From: Polaromonas sp. 39-63-25
GTDB taxonomy: Bacteria; Pseudomonadota; Gammaproteobacteria; Burkholderiales; Burkholderiaceae_C
Direction: 5' to 3'
Assembly: GCF_002278925.1 (NCBI RefSeq)
Contig: NZ_NCJH01000007.1
Span: 62,001-126,000, forward strand
Length of the DNA stretch: 64,000 bases
Position 1 is the first letter of the stretch, and each line of letters starts with the position of its first letter. Below the pieces are notes generated by a model, which searched no databases, was not told the origin of the DNA, and saw only the letters and a program-made list of their open reading frames with translations. Shown piece by piece: positions 56,536 to 64,000 of the stretch. Position numbers and translations under genes: made by a program.

Positions 56536-58272
56536 TTAAACATTGGTGCAGGCCAGAATTTCTTCGAGTGAGGTCATGCCGAGTTTGACCTTGTGCAGAC
56601 CTGCTCCGCGCAGGCTTTTGACACCTTCGCTTTCTGCCTGCGCAGCGATTTCGAGTGCGCTGCCATCACGCAGGATGATCCGCTGGAGTTCCTCGGTGAT
56701 GGGCATGACCTGGTAAACCCCCACCCGGCCCTTGTAACCGTTGTTGCACATGGAGCAGCCCACCGGCCGGTAAGGCGTCCAGGTGCCATCCACATCATCC
56801 TCCTTGAAACCCGCGTCCAGCAAGGTCTCGCGCGGAATGTCAGCGGGGGCCTTGCAATTGGGGCAAAGGCGCCGCGCCAGGCGCTGGGCCGTGATCAGGA
56901 TGACGCTCGAGGCGATGTTGAAGGGGGCAATGCCCATGTTGCGCAGCCGCGTCAGCGTGGCCGGCGCATCGTTGGTATGCAAGGTGGATAACACCAGGTG
57001 GCCGGTCTGGGCGGCCTTGATGGAGATTTCGGCCGTTTCCAGATCGCGGATCTCGCCGACCATGATGATGTCCGGGTCCTGTCGCAAAAACGCCTTCAGG
57101 GCCACGGAAAACGTCAGGCCAGCCTTGTCGTTCATGCTGACCTGGTTGACGCCAGGCAGGTTGATCTCGGCCGGGTCCTCTGCCGTGGCGATGTTCACGC
57201 CCGGCTTGTTCAGGATATTCAGGCAGGTGTACAGGGACACGGTTTTGCCGGAACCGGTGGGGCCGGTCACCAGCACCATGCCGTAGGGACGCTGCACGGC
57301 GTTGAGCAGGCGCTCCTTTTCAACAGGCTCGTAACCCAGCGCATCAATGCCCAGTTTGGCGCTGCTCGGATCCAGGATACGGATCACGATTTTTTCACCG
57401 AACATCGTGGGCAGGGTGCTGACCCGGAAATCGATCACCCGGTCGGGCCCGATTTTCAGCTTCATCTTCCCGTCCTGGGGAATCCGCTTTTCCGAAATAT
57501 CCATTTTCGAGATGACCTTGATCCGCGAGGCCAGCTTTTCCTTGATCGCCACAGGCGGCGAGGCAATCTCGCGCAACTCGCCGTCGATGCGAAAGCGCAC
57601 CCGGTAGGTGTGCTCGTAAGGCTCGAAGTGCAGGTCCGAGGCCCGCATGCTGAACGCGTCGAGCAGCATCTTGTGCAGGAACTTGACAACCGGCGCGTCC
57701 TCGACTTCCGAAACACCGGTGTCGTTGCTGTCCGCGCTGGCCGCCTCCGCGGAGGACTCATCAAACTCAAAATCATCACCAATGATGCTGTCCATGGCTT
57801 CGGTCGCAGTGGTGGCAGACGCCTCCACCATCTTGGACAGCTTGTCGTACTCGGCAATGACCCAGTCCACGCCCATCTGGGTGGAAAACTTGATTTTTTC
57901 TGCGGCTTCCTGGTCGGACGGGTCGGCGGTCGCGACGATCAGGCGGTTGCTGCGCTTGCTCAGAACCACAATCCGGTAAGCCTGACAGATTTTGGTGTCC
58001 AGCAAACCCTTGGGCAAGCGCTGTGTATCTATCGCATTCAGATCAAGAAGGGGGGCCGCAAACGCGGTGGACATGGTGTGGGCGAGGTCCGACGGGGACA
58101 CCGCGCCGGAGCCGGTCAATTCGGCAATAAAGCTGGTACGCCCGCTCTGGGCCTTGCGAAAGATGTCCTCCGCGGCCTTCTGGCCCAGCTTGCCGGCAAT
58201 GACCAACGCCCTGCCCAAGCCGGGCAATGCCAGCGTGGCGGGTGCATTGCTTACAGAATCGACAGCTGCCAT
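56536..58272 (-). CDS. pilB: Type IV pilus assembly ATPase PilB
   Basis: This 578-residue hexameric ATPase drives pilus extension. It has an N-terminal GspE/MshEN domain (about 20-150), Walker A (GPTGSGKT), the Asp-box region (EDPAEI), Walker B (VGEIRDLETAE), and a four-cysteine zinc motif near the C-terminus (CPNC; CSMC). It has no pilT or pilA beside it here. A tRNA-Pro gene lies upstream. Confidence 0.95.
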   Translation of the reverse strand: MAAVDSVSNAPATLALPGLGRALVIAGKLGQKAAEDIFRKAQSGRTSFIAELTGSGAVSPSDLAHTMSTAFAAPLLDLNAIDTQRLPKGLLDTKICQAYRIVVLSKRSNRLIVATADPSDQEAAEKIKFSTQMGVDWVIAEYDKLSKMVEASATTATEAMDSIIGDDFEFDESSAEAASADSNDTGVSEVEDAPVVKFLHKMLLDAFSMRASDLHFEPYEHTYRVRFRIDGELREIASPPVAIKEKLASRIKVISKMDISEKRIPQDGKMKLKIGPDRVIDFRVSTLPTMFGEKIVIRILDPSSAKLGIDALGYEPVEKERLLNAVQRPYGMVLVTGPTGSGKTVSLYTCLNILNKPGVNIATAEDPAEINLPGVNQVSMNDKAGLTFSVALKAFLRQDPDIIMVGEIRDLETAEISIKAAQTGHLVLSTLHTNDAPATLTRLRNMGIAPFNIASSVILITAQRLARRLCPNCKAPADIPRETLLDAGFKEDDVDGTWTPYRPVGCSMCNNGYKGRVGVYQVMPITEELQRIILRDGSALEIAAQAESEGVKSLRGAGLHKVKLGMTSLEEILACTNV

Positions 58273-58428
58273 GGTTTTGAGAATCCAGCCCGAATTGATA
58301 AAATTGACATCATCGCCGATAGATCTGGCGGTGTAAATCTAAAAGCGTTCTGCCTTTGCTCCGGTGTTGGAACAAAGCAAAGTCAGACATCCGCGGACGG
58401 GATGCGGGGCTCGGAAGCGGACCATGAA

Positions 58429-58505
58429 TGGTCGGGGTGAGAGGATTCGAACCTCCGGCCTCTACGTCCCGAACGTAGCGCTCTACCAGGCTAAGCTACA
58501 CCCCG
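58429..58505 (-). tRNA. tRNA-Pro (anticodon CGG)
   Basis: A 77-nt cloverleaf on the minus strand. The acceptor stem pairs CGGGGTG with CACCCCG, the anticodon stem CTACG / CGTAG frames the loop TTCGGGA (anticodon CGG, codon CCG), and the T-loop TTCGAAT is intact. CCA is encoded (58429-58431). It lies between ispB and pilB; the 156-bp gap to pilB (58273-58428) holds no other gene. Confidence 0.95.
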
Positions 58506-58524
58506 AAAAATGCCGCCTCAGGCG

Positions 58525-59508
58525 TCAGGAACGACGCTGCAGCAGCTGAGAAGCCAATTGTAGCAAGGCCTCGCTGTAGGGGTTGACCCCCAGTGCCGCC
58601 AAGGCCTGGACAGCGCGTTGAGCCTCCGCGGCCGCTGCATCCCGGGTCGCCTGCAGGGCACCGGTCTTGCGGACGATCGCCACTATCTCGGCCAGCTGCC
58701 CCGTCCCGCCGGTCTCGATGGCCTGCCGGATGGTGGCCTGCTCGTCCGCGGTGCCGCGCTGCATGGCGATGATCAGCGGCAGGGTCGCCTTGCCCTCGCG
58801 CAGGTCGTCCCCTAGGTTTTTTCCCATTTCCTCGGCGTCGCCGTCATAGTCCAGCACATCGTCAATCACCTGGAAGGCGGTTCCCAGCGCCTGTCCGTAG
58901 TCGGCGCAGGCAAGCTCTATGTCAGCCGGCGCCTGCGCCAGCAATGCAGCCAGCCGGGCGCTCGCCTCGAACAACTTGGCGGTTTTGGAGCGAATCACGC
59001 GCAGATAGCCTTCTTCGGACAGACCGGCATCGTGCATGTTCATCAATTGCAGCACTTCGCCTTCGGCAATGATGTTGGTCGCCTCGGCCAGGGTTTGCAT
59101 GATGCGCATGTCGCCGGCATCGACCATCATCTGGAAGGCCCTGGAATAGAGGAAATCTCCCACCAGAACACTGGCCGGGTTACCAAATGAAGCGTTGGCG
59201 GTGGCCCGACCCCGGCGCAGGGCGGACTCGTCAACCACGTCATCGTGGAGCAAGGTCGCCGTATGTATGAATTCCACCACAGCGGCCAGATTGAAACGCT
59301 GCTCGCCGCGGTAACCCAAAGCACCGCACATCAGCAGCAGCAACGCAGGGCGCAGGCGCTTGCCACCGGCGGCGATGATGTACTGCGATACCTGGCTGAC
59401 CAGGGGCACTTCGGTGCTCAGGCGGCGCGCGATCACCGCGTCCATGGCTTGCATGTCGTCGGCAATCAGGGCCAGTGCGGCGGCGGTGCTAGAAGAATTT
59501 ACAGACAA
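58525..59508 (-). CDS. ispB: Octaprenyl-type polyprenyl diphosphate synthase
   Basis: This 327-residue all-helical enzyme has the first aspartate-rich motif LLHDDVVDES (about residue 90) and the second VIDDVLDYDGD, which bind Mg and allylic diphosphate. It makes the long isoprenoid tail of ubiquinone, matching the ubi genes elsewhere in the window. The 159-bp divergent gap to rplU holds the rplU promoter. Confidence 0.93.
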   Translation of the reverse strand: MSVNSSSTAAALALIADDMQAMDAVIARRLSTEVPLVSQVSQYIIAAGGKRLRPALLLLMCGALGYRGEQRFNLAAVVEFIHTATLLHDDVVDESALRRGRATANASFGNPASVLVGDFLYSRAFQMMVDAGDMRIMQTLAEATNIIAEGEVLQLMNMHDAGLSEEGYLRVIRSKTAKLFEASARLAALLAQAPADIELACADYGQALGTAFQVIDDVLDYDGDAEEMGKNLGDDLREGKATLPLIIAMQRGTADEQATIRQAIETGGTGQLAEIVAIVRKTGALQATRDAAAAEAQRAVQALAALGVNPYSEALLQLASQLLQRRS

Positions 59509-59590
59509 AACGGTCCAGACATGAGATTTCAGGAATTATAGAAAGCAAGCCCCCAGCCCGGCACACCCAGCGGCGCCGAATGGAAGTCCC

Positions 59591-59618
59591 GTGACAAATA
59601 ACGGCGCCGTGCTAGAAT
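59591..59618 (+). promoter_or_regulatory. Sigma-70 promoter for rplU-rpmA
   Basis: GTGACA (59591-59596) and TAGAAT (59613-59618) with a 16-bp spacer, 49 bp before the rplU start and within the divergent gap to ispB. Both boxes are close to consensus. Confidence 0.65.
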
Positions 59619-59667
59619 CTAGGGCTCTGTGGAAATCCGTCCGCAGAACTCACATACGAGGTCTCAC

Positions 59668-59979
59668 ATGTACGCGGTCATAAAAACCGGCGGCAAACAA
59701 TACAAAGTTGCCACTGGTGAAAAAATTAAAGTAGAACAGATTGCTGCGGACGTAGGCCAAGAGATCGTTATTGACCAGGTATTGGCTGTCGGAAGCGGCA
59801 GCACAATCACGGTTGGTACGCCCTTGGTGTCCGGCGCTACTGTTACGGTAACTGTCCTGTCTCACGGCAGGGGCGACAAAGTGCGCATTTTCAAAATGCG
59901 TAGGCGCAAGCACTACCAAAAACGTCAAGGTCACCGTCAGAACTTCACGGAACTGCAAATCGGCGCCATCGCCGGTTAA
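59668..59979 (+). CDS. rplU: Ribosomal protein L21
   Basis: This 103-residue protein has the normal L21 N-terminus ([14 protein letters not shown]) and the [16 protein letters not shown] signature region. It binds 23S rRNA. The ATG at 59668 is the family start; the frame is open a little upstream. rpmA follows after 28 bp, the classic L21-L27 pair. Confidence 0.97.
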   Translation: MYAVIKTGGKQYKVATGEKIKVEQIAADVGQEIVIDQVLAVGSGSTITVGTPLVSGATVTVTVLSHGRGDKVRIFKMRRRKHYQKRQGHRQNFTELQIGAIAG

Positions 59980-60007
59980 GCAGCGACGCACCAAGGAGTA
60001 TTGAAAA

Positions 60008-60265
60008 ATGGCACAGAAAAAAGGCGGCGGCTCTACGCGAAACGGGCGGGATTCCAAGCCAAAGATGTTGGGCGTCAAGAAGTTTGGCGGCGAAGTGATC
60101 AACGCAGGCAGCATCATCGTGCGCCAGCGTGGCACCAAGTTCCATCCGGGCGTCAATGTCGGCATCGGCAAGGACCACACCCTGTTTGCACTGGTGGACG
60201 GTTCGGTATCGTTTGCTGTCAAGGGCTCGCTGAACAAGCACACCGTCAACGTGACCCCAGCGTAA
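60008..60265 (+). CDS. rpmA: Ribosomal protein L27
   Basis: The 85-residue protein has the L27 start [16 protein letters not shown] and the [20 protein letters not shown] signature (split at residue 35). The N-terminal tail reaches the peptidyl-transferase centre. There is no cleaved N-terminal extension of the Firmicutes type. A terminator follows at 60288. Confidence 0.97.
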   Translation: MAQKKGGGSTRNGRDSKPKMLGVKKFGGEVINAGSIIVRQRGTKFHPGVNVGIGKDHTLFALVDGSVSFAVKGSLNKHTVNVTPA

Positions 60266-60287
60266 GCTGATCACTTCGATGGCATCG

Positions 60288-60309
60288 AAGCCCCGCTTGG
60301 TCGGGGCTT
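60288..60309 (+). terminator. Rho-independent terminator after rpmA
   Basis: AAGCCCCG (60288-60295), a 6-base loop, CGGGGCTT (60302-60309), then TTGTTGTTTT. It ends the rplU-rpmA transcript before obgE. Confidence 0.85.
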
Positions 60310-60397
60310 TGTTGTTTTGGCCCCTCTTGTTTTCCAATCTTTGTAAACTACCTTCAGGACTCGGACAGCCCGTGCTGCCGGACACCCTTTAAAAATC

Positions 60398-61483
60398 ATG
60401 AAATTTGTTGACGAAGCCTATATTGACATCGCCGCTGGCGATGGCGGGAGTGGCTGCGTCTCCTTCCGCCATGAAAAGTACAAGGAGTTCGGTGGCCCCA
60501 ACGGCGGTGACGGCGGCCGCGGCGGGCATGTTTATGCCCTGGCGGACGTGAACCTGAACACCCTGGTCGATTTCCGGTTTTCGCGCCGCCACCACGCACG
60601 CAATGGCGAGCACGGCATGGGCTCGGACATGTTTGGCGCCAAGGGCGACGACATCATCCTCAAGATGCCGGTGGGCACGATCCTGACCGACGCCGAAACC
60701 GGCGAGGTTCTGTTTGAGCTGCTGGTGCCCGGCGAGGAAGTGCTGATCGCCAAGGGCGGCGACGGCGGCTTCGGCAACCTGCGCTTCAAGAGCTCGACCA
60801 ACCGGGCGCCGCGCAGCAAGACGCCAGGCTGGCCCGGTGAACACAAAAGCCTCAAGCTGGAACTGAAAGTCTTGGCCGATGTCGGTCTGCTGGGCATGCC
60901 CAATGCCGGCAAGTCCACCTTCATTTCGGCCATTTCCAACGCCAGGCCGCGTATTGCCGACTACCCGTTTACCACCCTGCACCCCAACCTCGGTGTAGTG
61001 CGGGTTGGCCCGGAACAGAGTTTTGTCGTTGCGGATTTGCCCGGCCTGATCGAGGGCGCCTCAGAAGGTGCCGGTCTGGGCCACCTGTTCCTGCGCCACC
61101 TGCAGCGCACCCGCCTGCTGCTGCACATCGTGGACATGGCGCCGTTTGATGACAGCGTGGATCCTGTGGCACAGGCCAAGGCCATTGTGGGGGAACTCAA
61201 GAAATACGATGAAGCGCTGTACAACAAGCCGCGCTGGCTCGTACTCAACAAGCTCGACATGGTGGATGCGGACAAGCGGGCCGCGCTGGTCAAGGACTTT
61301 GTCAAACGCTTCAAGTTCAAGGGCCCGGTCTTCGAGATCTCGGCCCTGACACGCGAGGGCTGCGAGCAGCTGGTCAAGACGATTTACCAGCACGTCAAGT
61401 CTGTGCAGAAAAGCGAGCAGGAACCTGAAGAGGTCGACCCGCGTTTTGCGGAGTTGCCGGCAGACCCGCCGGCAGCCGGCTGA
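60398..61483 (+). CDS. obgE: GTPase Obg/CgtA
   Basis: This 361-residue protein has the glycine-rich Obg fold (residues 1-158, [18 protein letters not shown]) and a G domain with GMPNAGKST (G1), DLPGLI (G3) and LNKLD (G4). It binds the 50S subunit and links ribosome assembly to stress. It follows the L21-L27 pair, the usual order. Confidence 0.96.
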   Translation: MKFVDEAYIDIAAGDGGSGCVSFRHEKYKEFGGPNGGDGGRGGHVYALADVNLNTLVDFRFSRRHHARNGEHGMGSDMFGAKGDDIILKMPVGTILTDAETGEVLFELLVPGEEVLIAKGGDGGFGNLRFKSSTNRAPRSKTPGWPGEHKSLKLELKVLADVGLLGMPNAGKSTFISAISNARPRIADYPFTTLHPNLGVVRVGPEQSFVVADLPGLIEGASEGAGLGHLFLRHLQRTRLLLHIVDMAPFDDSVDPVAQAKAIVGELKKYDEALYNKPRWLVLNKLDMVDADKRAALVKDFVKRFKFKGPVFEISALTREGCEQLVKTIYQHVKSVQKSEQEPEEVDPRFAELPADPPAAG

Positions 61484-61510
61484 AAACGCCTGCAGCCGCT
61501 CTTTTGCCGT

Positions 61511-61566
61511 GCTACATAAATAGTAGCTACTCGCGTCCAGCCACCAAGGGCTGGAGCACTAAAATG
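61511..61566 (+). repeat. GCT-N11-AGC dispersed repeat, copy B
   Basis: Here the first hairpin extends to 5 bp (GCTAC / GTAGC). After AGC (61525-61527) come 7 bases, GTCC, 9 bases, GGGC, TGGAG and an A-rich tail. It lies between obgE and proB in the direction of transcription, ending 8 bp before the proB start. Confidence 0.84.
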
Positions 61567-61574
61567 CCCTGAAC

Positions 61575-62711
61575 ATGCAGGAAAAACCAGTGTCCACCGT
61601 CCTCCTCAACGCCAGACGCATCGTCGTCAAGGTCGGCTCCAGCCTGGTCACCGATGAAGGCCGGGGACTGGACGCGCAGGCCATCGGCCAGTGGTGCCAG
61701 CAGCTCGCCGTGCTGGTCAAAAGCGGCCGTGAAGTCATCATGGTCAGCAGCGGCGCCATCGCCGAAGGCATGAAACGGCTGGGCTGGGCCACCCGCCCCA
61801 AGGCCATCCATGAGCTGCAGGCCGCTGCTGCCGTCGGCCAGATGGGGCTGGTGCAGGTGTACGAAAGCCAGCTGCGCGAAAACGGCGTCGGCAGTGCGCA
61901 GGTGCTGCTCACCCATGCCGACCTGGCTGATCGCGAACGGTATCTCAATGCGCGCTCCACCCTGCTGACCTTGCTGCAGCTCGGTGTGGTGCCGGTGATC
62001 AATGAAAACGACACCGTGGTCAACGACGAGATCAAGTTCGGCGACAACGACACCCTGGGCGCGCTGGTGGCCAATCTGGTGGACGCGGACGTGCTGGTCA
62101 TCCTGACGGACCAGAAGGGCCTGTACACCGCCGACCCGCGCAAGGATGCTTCTGCGCGTTTTGTCCATGAGGCCCAGGCCGGTGACCCGGCGCTGGAAGC
62201 CATGGCAGGCGGCGCCGGCTCCAGCATCGGCAAGGGCGGCATGATCACGAAAATCCTGGCGGCCAAACGCGCGGCCGGGTCCGGCGCCTCCACCGTGATT
62301 GCCTGGGGCCGCGAACCGAATGCCCTGATCCGCCTGACACAGGGCGAGGCCATTGGCACGCTGCTTGTTGCCCAGACGGGAAAGAACCAGGCCCGCAAGC
62401 AATGGATCGCCGACCATCTGCAGCTGCGTGGCGCCGTAACGGTGGACGCTGGCGCGGCCGTCAAGGTACGCGACGAGGGCAAAAGCCTGCTGCCCATCGG
62501 CATGACCACCGTGCAGGGCGAGTTTTCCCGCGGAGATGTGATTGCCATCCGCGACGGCGACGGCACCGAAGTTGCCCGGGGGCTGGCCAACTACTCCAGC
62601 GCCGAGGCCCGGCTGATCTGCCGCAAACCCTCTTCAGAATTTGAAAAGCTGCTCGGTTACACCGGTGAAGCCGAAATGATCCACCGGACCAACCTGGTGC
62701 TTACGGCCTGA
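61575..62711 (+). CDS. proB: Glutamate 5-kinase
   Basis: This 378-residue enzyme starts proline synthesis by phosphorylating glutamate. It has an amino-acid-kinase domain ([28 protein letters not shown]) and a C-terminal PUA domain (about 285-365). A second start, GTG or similar, a few codons in is possible. Its end overlaps the convergent CNP1-like gene by 11 bp. Confidence 0.95.
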   Translation: MQEKPVSTVLLNARRIVVKVGSSLVTDEGRGLDAQAIGQWCQQLAVLVKSGREVIMVSSGAIAEGMKRLGWATRPKAIHELQAAAAVGQMGLVQVYESQLRENGVGSAQVLLTHADLADRERYLNARSTLLTLLQLGVVPVINENDTVVNDEIKFGDNDTLGALVANLVDADVLVILTDQKGLYTADPRKDASARFVHEAQAGDPALEAMAGGAGSSIGKGGMITKILAAKRAAGSGASTVIAWGREPNALIRLTQGEAIGTLLVAQTGKNQARKQWIADHLQLRGAVTVDAGAAVKVRDEGKSLLPIGMTTVQGEFSRGDVIAIRDGDGTEVARGLANYSSAEARLICRKPSSEFEKLLGYTGEAEMIHRTNLVLTA

Positions 62712-63198
62712 GTCCCTGGGTTTTGAGCAGGCGGACCATTTCCTCGACCGAGGACGGGGGCGCAGAGTTGTTGCAGGCCCCGGCCTTGGCCAGTTGCAGC
62801 GCGTGCCGCGTCGATGCGCTGCCGAAAAGCGAGCGCCATTCCGGCTTGTCGACCTTGACCCAGGTGCCTTCCGGGGTGTAGCGGGCATAGGTCTTGAGCT
62901 CCCCGCTGATGCAGCGCAAGCCTTCATAAAACACATTGCGCGCACCGCTGGCGCTGCTGGCAACCATCACGTAGCGGACAATCCCGTCGTCCGAGATACG
63001 CAAGGTGGCCGGATCCACGCCAAAAACCAGCGAGGAACCCGCCACATCAAAAGTCAGAAGTTTTCGCGTGTCAAAAGCCGGTGGCGCTGGCACCTCGCCT
63101 TCTTTCCAGTCGAGGGGATCGGTGTTGATATTGGGCTGTGCCCAAGCCGCCAGGGAAAGGCCCAGCAAACATGCCGCACCCCAGGATTTAAATGTCAT
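62701..63198 (-). CDS. CNP1-like secreted protein
   Basis: This 165-residue protein has a signal peptide ([13 protein letters not shown]) and the CNP1-family pattern: [18 protein letters not shown] split at residue 35, [31 protein letters not shown] and [12 protein letters not shown]. The function is unknown; it is probably periplasmic. I use the ATG at 63198. It overlaps the end of the damaged rppH by 11 bp on the same strand and proB in convergent orientation. Confidence 0.87.
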   Translation of the reverse strand: MTFKSWGAACLLGLSLAAWAQPNINTDPLDWKEGEVPAPPAFDTRKLLTFDVAGSSLVFGVDPATLRISDDGIVRYVMVASSASGARNVFYEGLRCISGELKTYARYTPEGTWVKVDKPEWRSLFGSASTRHALQLAKAGACNNSAPPSSVEEMVRLLKTQGLRP

Positions 63199-63825
63199 GC
63201 TTGTCTTTTCTGGCAGCAGCCATGAAGCTGGTTTGGGGATCGGGCTCGAACGTTGCACCAGGAGGCAATTCGAAAGATGCACCTGGCAAGCCGGGCCCGC
63301 GCAGCCCCTGAAGACCGGGCTCGCCCGAACCGACATCGGCCGGATCGCGGTGGCGCATGCCGCCACGCAAATAGCGGTTCCGGTGGTCGGGCCGCGGCTC
63401 GAAGCGGTTGTCAAAACGCGGCACGAAACGCGACAGTTCGGTCAGCGCCATTTCATAGACGCCGCGCTTGAATTCCACAACGACGTCCAGCGGAACCCAG
63501 TAGTCGTTCCAGCGCCAGGCGTCGAACTCCGGATGGTCGGTTGCGCGCAGGTTCAAGTCCCAGTCGTGACCGACCAGCTGCAGGAGAAACCAGATCTGTT
63601 TCTGGCCTTTGTAATGTCCGCGCGCATCGCGGCGGATAAACCGGTCAGGCACCTCATAGCGCAACCAGTCACGGGTCCGGGCAAGCAATTGCACATGTTG
63701 CGGCATCAGCCCCACTTCTTCGTGCAGTTCGCGGAACATGGCCTGCTCGGGATTTTCGCCCCGATCAATGCCACCCTGCGGAAACTGCCACGAGTGGGTA
63801 CCCGAAAGCCGTCCCGGTCAAGCAT
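63188..63825 (-). pseudogene. rppH: RNA pyrophosphohydrolase RppH, disrupted by a short internal deletion
   Basis: From the ATG at 63823-63825 the frame reads MLDRDGFR, the normal RppH start, then shifts. The next conserved segment ([19 protein letters not shown], then REL, HEEVGL) is present in another frame. Compared with E. coli RppH, about 21 codons (PNVGI to the residue before THSW) are replaced by 2 bp, a net loss near 61 bp at about 63800. In the downstream frame a TGA precedes this region and no start codon is available until MFREL, which lacks the first half of the Nudix box. The rest (to 63188) looks normal. A true mutation or an assembly error is possible. Confidence 0.85.
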
Positions 63826-63938
63826 AATCAAACCTCAATTTTTTAAACTGAGTCCATTATGCACAGCAGAATGCTCAGAGCCAAGCGCACGCCGGGGCGG
63901 CAGTCCCAAAAACCTCACGAAGCCCGGAAAAACCATCC

Positions 63939-64000
63939 ATGAAAGCCTCCCAGTTCTTCATTTCCACCCTCAAGGAAGCGCCCGCTGACGCCGAGGTGGT
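63939..64000 (+). CDS. proS: Prolyl-tRNA synthetase, N-terminal start (partial)
   Basis: The first 20 codons (MKASQFFISTLKEAPADAEV) match the ProS N-terminus; the gene runs past the window. It is divergent from rppH with 113 bp between, which should hold both promoters. This position is the usual one in related species. Confidence 0.88.
   Translation, partial: MKASQFFISTLKEAPADAEV

Overview
The window is high-GC, almost fully coding DNA from a betaproteobacterium of the order Burkholderiales. Gene order points to Comamonadaceae of the Polaromonas/Rhodoferax type: hemA-prfA-prmC-grxD; rplU-rpmA-obgE-proB-CNP1-rppH-proS; pilB-pilC-pilD-coaE-zapD-yacG; rhodanese-grxC-secB-gpsA; and ubiB-ubiJ next to ubiE. 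The genus is inferred from gene order and protein resemblance, not from a search. It looks like a chromosome: ribosomal proteins, two tRNA synthetases and many cofactor genes are present, with one insertion sequence and no prophage or CRISPR array.

Layout. 1-6.8 kb: a vitamin block on the + strand, thiC(end)-thiO-thiS-thiG-thiE (B1), panD, bioB (B7), panB, panC (B5). 7-8.7 kb: a yqjD/yqjE/yqjK-like membrane trio and a small membrane-anchored protein. 8.7-10.4 kb: an IS110-family element with a candidate bridge-RNA region, then repeat-rich non-coding DNA. 10.4-18.3 kb: gpsA, secB, grxC, rhodanese, then divergent gpmA, ctpA, moeB/thiF, and an AsmA-like protein. 18.4-24.3 kb: a signalling and envelope-stress island with a lone receiver, a LuxR-type regulator, a CHASE3 histidine kinase, DUF1328, a second yqjD/yqjE-like set, two BON lipoproteins and CsbD. 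24.3-32.7 kb: nuclease, DUF429, EamA exporter, BLUF photoreceptor, folE, clsB, nudB, aspS, DUF502, FmdB. 32.8-42.9 kb: a sodium/solute symporter, ubiB, ubiJ, a Tim44-like protein, ubiE, DUF971, and a very large FAD/Fe-S oxidoreductase. 43-48 kb: ugpBAEC-ugpQ for glycerol-3-phosphate and phosphodiester uptake, behind a PHO-box-like site. 48-64 kb: hemA, prfA, prmC, grxD, yacG, zapD, coaE, pilDCB, tRNA-Pro, ispB, rplU, rpmA, obgE, proB, a CNP1-like protein, a broken rppH and the start of proS.

The most striking thing not explained by genes is a small dispersed repeat of about 56 bp with a strict architecture. It starts with GCT, 11 variable bases, AGCT, 4 variable bases, then R-C-G, followed in most copies by a second short hairpin. 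I find ten copies and one half copy in 64 kb. Seven full copies are intergenic. Three lie in frame inside genes (gpsA, the large FAD/Fe-S oxidoreductase and a small membrane protein) and add or form peptide segments. Other points of interest are the IS110 element with its possible guide RNA, an rppH gene disrupted by a deletion of about 61 bp, a ThiE with a degenerate kinase-like N-terminal half, a blue-light BLUF protein next to folE, and the duplicated yqjD-yqjE-yqjK-like module.
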